Shown here piece after piece: positions 14,201-16,993 of a stretch of DNA of 16,993 bases. The stretch's first letter is position 1. The number at the start of each line of letters is the position of its first letter. Source of the stretch: CAJWGI01 sp036011785 (GTDB lineage: Bacteria > Chloroflexota > Anaerolineae > Anaerolineales > UBA11657); NCBI GenBank assembly GCA_036011785.1, contig DASCOB010000010.1, positions 1 to 16,993 on the forward strand, given 5' to 3'. Both the position numbers and the translations under genes were made by a program. The notes below the pieces were generated by a model, which saw nothing but the letters and a program-made list of their open reading frames with translations, was not told the DNA's origin and did no database searches.

Positions 14201-14854
14201 ATGACTGAAAAACTGATTACCCTTTCCGACACCGGCACAGCCGCTGCCGAAGCATATCGCGCGCTGCGCACCAACCTTATCTTCAACCATCCGGATGATC
14301 GGATGCGCGCGCTGCTGGTGGCCATGCCCGCGCCTGAATCTGACGCCGGGACCAAAGCGGTTGTGGTTGCCAACCTGGCAGTGACAATGGCGCAAAGCGG
14401 TCGCCGCACACTTCTCGTGGATTGCGATCTACGCCATCCGCGGCAGCACGAAATATGGGGCATATCCAATGACGAGGGTCTCAGCGGGGCGCTGGCATCC
14501 GGTGATGAAGTGCAGGCGGCCGATGTGGGCGTGGAGAAGCTGGCTGTGCTGGCAGCCGGCCTGCGTGCGGACAACCCGGCCGACTTGCTAGGCTCTCGAC
14601 AGATGGAAGCGCTCATCTCTCGACTGAGGGGCAAGGCTGAATTCGTTCTCTTCGATGCGCCGCCGGTGTTGGCTGTCACTGATGCCGCGCTGTTAGCTGC
14701 GCATATGGATGGTGTGCTACTAGTGCTCAACGCCGGGCAGACGCGCCGCGATCACGTCGAACGGGCGCGGGAACTGCTCGAACGAGTGCGCGCTCGCGTG
14801 ATTGGCGCAGTGCTCAACAATGCGCCTGTGGACGCCAGCATTTCCGCGTACTGA
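14201..14854 (+). CDS. CpsD/CapB-like cytoplasmic ATPase (BY-kinase family), P-loop degenerate
   Basis: 217 residues. The N-terminal AAAEAYRALRTNLIF (13-28) and the ParA/MinD-like fold are those of bacterial tyrosine kinases that partner Wzz proteins. Walker A-prime is intact (LLVDCDLRHPRQHE, 71-84), as are NPADLLGS (125-132) and Walker B (FVLFDAPP, 148-155). The Walker A region is abnormal: family members normally have GxGK[ST][ST] here, but this protein reads SDAGTKAVVVANLA (47-60). K52 is kept, while the hydroxyl residue that binds magnesium is Ala53. The C-terminus (VDASISAY) holds only one Tyr instead of the usual Tyr cluster. It may bind nucleotide weakly or act as a regulatory pseudokinase. 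It lies three bases after the second Wzz gene and its stop overlaps rfbA by one base. Confidence 0.86.
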   Translation: MTEKLITLSDTGTAAAEAYRALRTNLIFNHPDDRMRALLVAMPAPESDAGTKAVVVANLAVTMAQSGRRTLLVDCDLRHPRQHEIWGISNDEGLSGALASGDEVQAADVGVEKLAVLAAGLRADNPADLLGSRQMEALISRLRGKAEFVLFDAPPVLAVTDAALLAAHMDGVLLVLNAGQTRRDHVERARELLERVRARVIGAVLNNAPVDASISAY

Positions 14855-15927
14855 TGAAAGGCCTGATCCTCTCCGGAGGCAAAGGCACTCGCCTCTATCC
14901 ACTTACCTATACTCGCGCCAAACAACTGATTCCGGTAGCGAACGAGCCGGTGCTTTTCCGCGTGATTCGCGCCATCCGTGACGCCGGTATCTCTGAAATC
15001 GGCGTGGTGACCGGCGACACCGACGCAGAAATCCGCGCCGCAGTTGGTGACGGCAGCCGGTGGGGGGTGCGGGCCACGTTTATCCCGCAGGAGCGCCCAG
15101 CCGGATTGGCGCACGCGGTCAAGATCTCGCAAGATTTCCTCGGCGATGATCGCTTCGTTATGTTTCTGGGCGACAACGTGATTCAAGGTGGTATCAGCGC
15201 GCTCATCGAGCAATTTGCTCATTCCGATTGGAACAGCCAGATTGTGCTCACGCGCGTGCCCGACCCGCAGCATTTTGGCGTGGCGGAGCTGAATGGCGAC
15301 GGCTCCATCAAGCGGCTGATTGAGAAACCCGCGCGCCCTCCTTCTGACCTGGCGCTGGTGGGGATTTATATGTTCGATGCCAGTGTGTTCGCGGCCGTAC
15401 AGGCCATTGAACCCTCGCAGCGAGGGGAACTGGAGATTACCGATGCCATCCAGTGGCTGTTGACACAGGGCTATGGTGTGCACGCTTACGTGCACACCGG
15501 TTGGTGGATTGACACCGGAAAGCCGCTGGACATGCTCAGCGCGAACGAGCACGTGCTGGACGAGATAGCGCCGGAGGTAGCCGCGAACGCCGATGTGGCA
15601 GCCGACTCGGAGGTCGGGCGGCGTGTGACTTTGCAGCCGGGCGTATGCATCCGCAACAGCACCGTGCGTGGCCCGAGCATTATCGGCGAGAACACGGTTA
15701 TCGAGAACGCCTACGTCGGCCCGTACACATCTATTTATCACGACTGTACGCTGATAAACTGCGAGATCGAACACTCCATAGTGCTGGAAGGCTCGCAGAT
15801 TTCCGGCGTGCCCACCCGCATCGTGGACAGCATGGTTGGGCGCAACGCAGTCGTCGGGCGCACTGTGCGCAAGCCAAAGGCGTTGAAAATGAACCTTGGC
15901 GATTACAGCAATTTCTGGTTGCCGTGA
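14854..15927 (+). CDS. rfbA: Glucose-1-phosphate thymidylyltransferase, long form
   Basis: 357 residues, longer than the 290-residue RmlA and typical of the long form with an extra C-terminal domain. It makes dTDP-glucose from dTTP and glucose-1-phosphate. The nucleotide-binding loop is LSGGKGTRLYPLT (6-18), followed by AKQLIPVANEP, GLAHAVKIS (84-92), FLGDN (104-108), the EKPARPPSDLALVGIYMFD loop and RGELEITDAIQWL. WWIDTGKPLDML ends the catalytic part. From about 245 to the end there are short hexapeptide-like repeats (ADVAADSEVGRRVTLQPG, IGENTVIENAYVG) of a left-handed beta-helix. Start and previous stop share a base (TGATG). It ends in a four-base overlap with rfbB (GTGA), so the two are almost certainly co-translated. 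Confidence 0.94.
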   Translation: MKGLILSGGKGTRLYPLTYTRAKQLIPVANEPVLFRVIRAIRDAGISEIGVVTGDTDAEIRAAVGDGSRWGVRATFIPQERPAGLAHAVKISQDFLGDDRFVMFLGDNVIQGGISALIEQFAHSDWNSQIVLTRVPDPQHFGVAELNGDGSIKRLIEKPARPPSDLALVGIYMFDASVFAAVQAIEPSQRGELEITDAIQWLLTQGYGVHAYVHTGWWIDTGKPLDMLSANEHVLDEIAPEVAANADVAADSEVGRRVTLQPGVCIRNSTVRGPSIIGENTVIENAYVGPYTSIYHDCTLINCEIEHSIVLEGSQISGVPTRIVDSMVGRNAVVGRTVRKPKALKMNLGDYSNFWLP

Positions 15928-16946
15928 AGAACCTTCTCGTTACCGGTGGTGCGGGCTTCATCGGCTCCAACTTCGTGCGCTACATGCTGCGAGAATACCC
16001 GGGTTACAAACTGGTGGTCTTCGACAAACTGACCTATGCCGGGAATCTGGACAACCTGCGCGATGTGGCAGATGACCCGCGCCACGCCTTTGTGTGCGGC
16101 GACATTGCGGACCGCGAGGCGGTCGAGCAAGCTATCAGTGACCACGGTATCGATGCCATCATCAACTTCGCCGCCGAGAGCCACGTTGACCGCTCAATCC
16201 TTGCCCCCGACGCCTTCATCCAGACCGATGTAGTGGGTACCTACGTACTGCTGGATGCCGCCCGCGACAACGGCATTGAGCGCCTGCATCAGGTCAGTAC
16301 TGACGAGGTGTACGGGAGCATCGCGGAGGGTTGCTTCAGAGAGGGCGACCCGCTGGAACCGAACAGCCCTTACGCCGCCAGCAAAGCCGGTGCAGAACTG
16401 CTGCTGCGGGCCTATCATGAAACCTACGGGCTAAACACCGTGGTGACGCGCGGCAGCAACACCTTCGGCCCCTACCAGTATCCCGAAAAAATCACCTCGC
16501 TATTCATCACCAACGCCATCGATGAGCAGCCGTTGCCGCTCTACGGCGATGGCATGCAGGTGCGCGATTGGCTCTACGTGGAAGACCACTGTTCCGGCAT
16601 TGATATGGCGCTGCACAGGGGTGAGCCCGGCGGGGCATACAACCTCGGCGGCGGCAATGAGCGGGCCAACATTGATGTGACCCGCCAAATATTGGCGCTG
16701 ATGCAAAAGCCGGAGACCCTGATTGCGCCGGTGCAAGACCGCCCCGGTCACGACCGCCGCTATGCGCTGGATTGCACGCGGCTGCAGTCTCTCGGCTGGC
16801 AGCCCGCCCACTCGTTTGAAGATGCGCTGGCTGCCACAGTGCGATGGTATCGGCAAAACGAGTGGTGGTGGCGGCCTATCAAGAGTGGGGAGTTCAAAGA
16901 GTATTACCAGCAGCAATATGGGGAACGGCTCCAAGCGCGGGTATAA
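15924..16946 (+). CDS. rfbB: dTDP-glucose 4,6-dehydratase
   Basis: 340 residues from the GTG at 15924, the usual length. It converts dTDP-glucose to dTDP-4-keto-6-deoxyglucose using bound NAD+. Visible motifs are the Rossmann loop TGGAGFIGSNF (7-17), DKLTYAGNLDNL (35-46), FAAESHVDRSI (82-92), the active-site TDE in STDEVYGS (125-132), and the SDR pair Y150 and K154 in SPYAASKAG. Later come TRGSNTFGPYQYPEK, PLYGDGMQVRDWLYVEDHC and RPGHDRRYALD. The GTG is chosen because KNLLVTGGAGFIG begins right after it and because it overlaps the rfbA TGA by four bases. The frame is open much further upstream (to 15645), but that part is the shadow of rfbA. It is the last gene of the operon. Confidence 0.95.
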   Translation: MKNLLVTGGAGFIGSNFVRYMLREYPGYKLVVFDKLTYAGNLDNLRDVADDPRHAFVCGDIADREAVEQAISDHGIDAIINFAAESHVDRSILAPDAFIQTDVVGTYVLLDAARDNGIERLHQVSTDEVYGSIAEGCFREGDPLEPNSPYAASKAGAELLLRAYHETYGLNTVVTRGSNTFGPYQYPEKITSLFITNAIDEQPLPLYGDGMQVRDWLYVEDHCSGIDMALHRGEPGGAYNLGGGNERANIDVTRQILALMQKPETLIAPVQDRPGHDRRYALDCTRLQSLGWQPAHSFEDALAATVRWYRQNEWWWRPIKSGEFKEYYQQQYGERLQARV

Positions 16947-16954
16947 ACCACTGA

Positions 16955-16980
16955 GGGCGCGACCGGAGTCGGTCGCGCCC
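16955..16980 (+). terminator. Hairpin terminator after rfbB
   Basis: GGGCGCGACC (16955-16964) and GGTCGCGCCC (16971-16980) form a perfect 10-base GC-rich stem with a six-base loop, eight bases after the rfbB stop. It is followed by TGTTGC, so the T-run is poor. This is consistent with a strong intrinsic-type terminator with a weak U-tract, or with an mRNA 3' end hairpin. As a perfect inverted repeat it could also act on the other strand. Confidence 0.65.
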
Positions 16981-16993
16981 TGTTGCTACGGGT

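Noticed and set aside
14752..15774. Antisense open frame of 340 codons opposite the CpsD-like gene end and rfbA
   Set aside because: The + strand holds a clear thymidylyltransferase with all motifs. The antisense translation has no family features.
15645..15923. Upstream in-frame extension of rfbB
   Set aside because: The region is the shadow of the rfbA beta-helix domain. The Rossmann motif begins right after the GTG at 15924, which has the GTGA overlap.

Overview
The window is a densely packed bacterial chromosomal segment dominated by cell-surface polysaccharide (EPS / O-antigen-like) genes, with several housekeeping genes between them. The combination of a zinc-dependent phospholipase C-like protein, a WSPDG-repeat lipoprotein, two short Wzz-type proteins beside a CpsD-like ATPase, long-form RfbA and RfbB is what I would expect from an Anaerolineae-like Chloroflexota genome. 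That placement is inference from gene content only; no rRNA or marker phylogeny is available here.

Left block (1-3860, AT-richer, about 37-55% GC in lines I counted): the 3' end of a membrane-anchored GT2 glycosyltransferase, an AsnB-type glutamine amidotransferase that overlaps it by one base, a 166-bp gap with a candidate promoter, and a B12-binding-type radical SAM enzyme. This looks like the end of an accessory surface-glycan island.

Middle block (3870-8388, about 58-60% GC in sampled lines): argS and dcd on the + strand, a convergent beta-propeller lipoprotein gene on the - strand, then a divergent gene for a zinc-dependent phospholipase C-like protein. The composition changes within about 10 bases of the argS start codon.

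Right block (8438-16946, + strand): rfbD (dTDP-4-dehydrorhamnose reductase), a GT2 rhamnosyltransferase-like gene, a polyprenyl-phosphate GT2, rnhB (RNase HII), a GT4 glycosyltransferase, two Wzz-like membrane proteins, a CpsD-like ATPase with a degenerate P-loop, rfbA (long form) and rfbB. Spacing is tight, with many overlaps (17, 22, 1 and 4 bases), so this is probably one transcription unit ending at a strong hairpin at 16955-16980. RfbA and RfbB would make dTDP-4-keto-6-deoxyglucose and RfbD the final deoxysugar. The glycosyltransferases would assemble it and the Wzz/CpsD set would control chain length or export. RfbC, a flippase, a polymerase and an initiating phosphoglycosyltransferase are not in the window.

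I found no RNA genes, CRISPR arrays, insertion sequences or phage genes. I do not see a clearly new system. The best leads are the amidotransferase/B12-radical SAM pair in the low-GC island, the degenerate CpsD P-loop, and the sharp compositional joint at argS.
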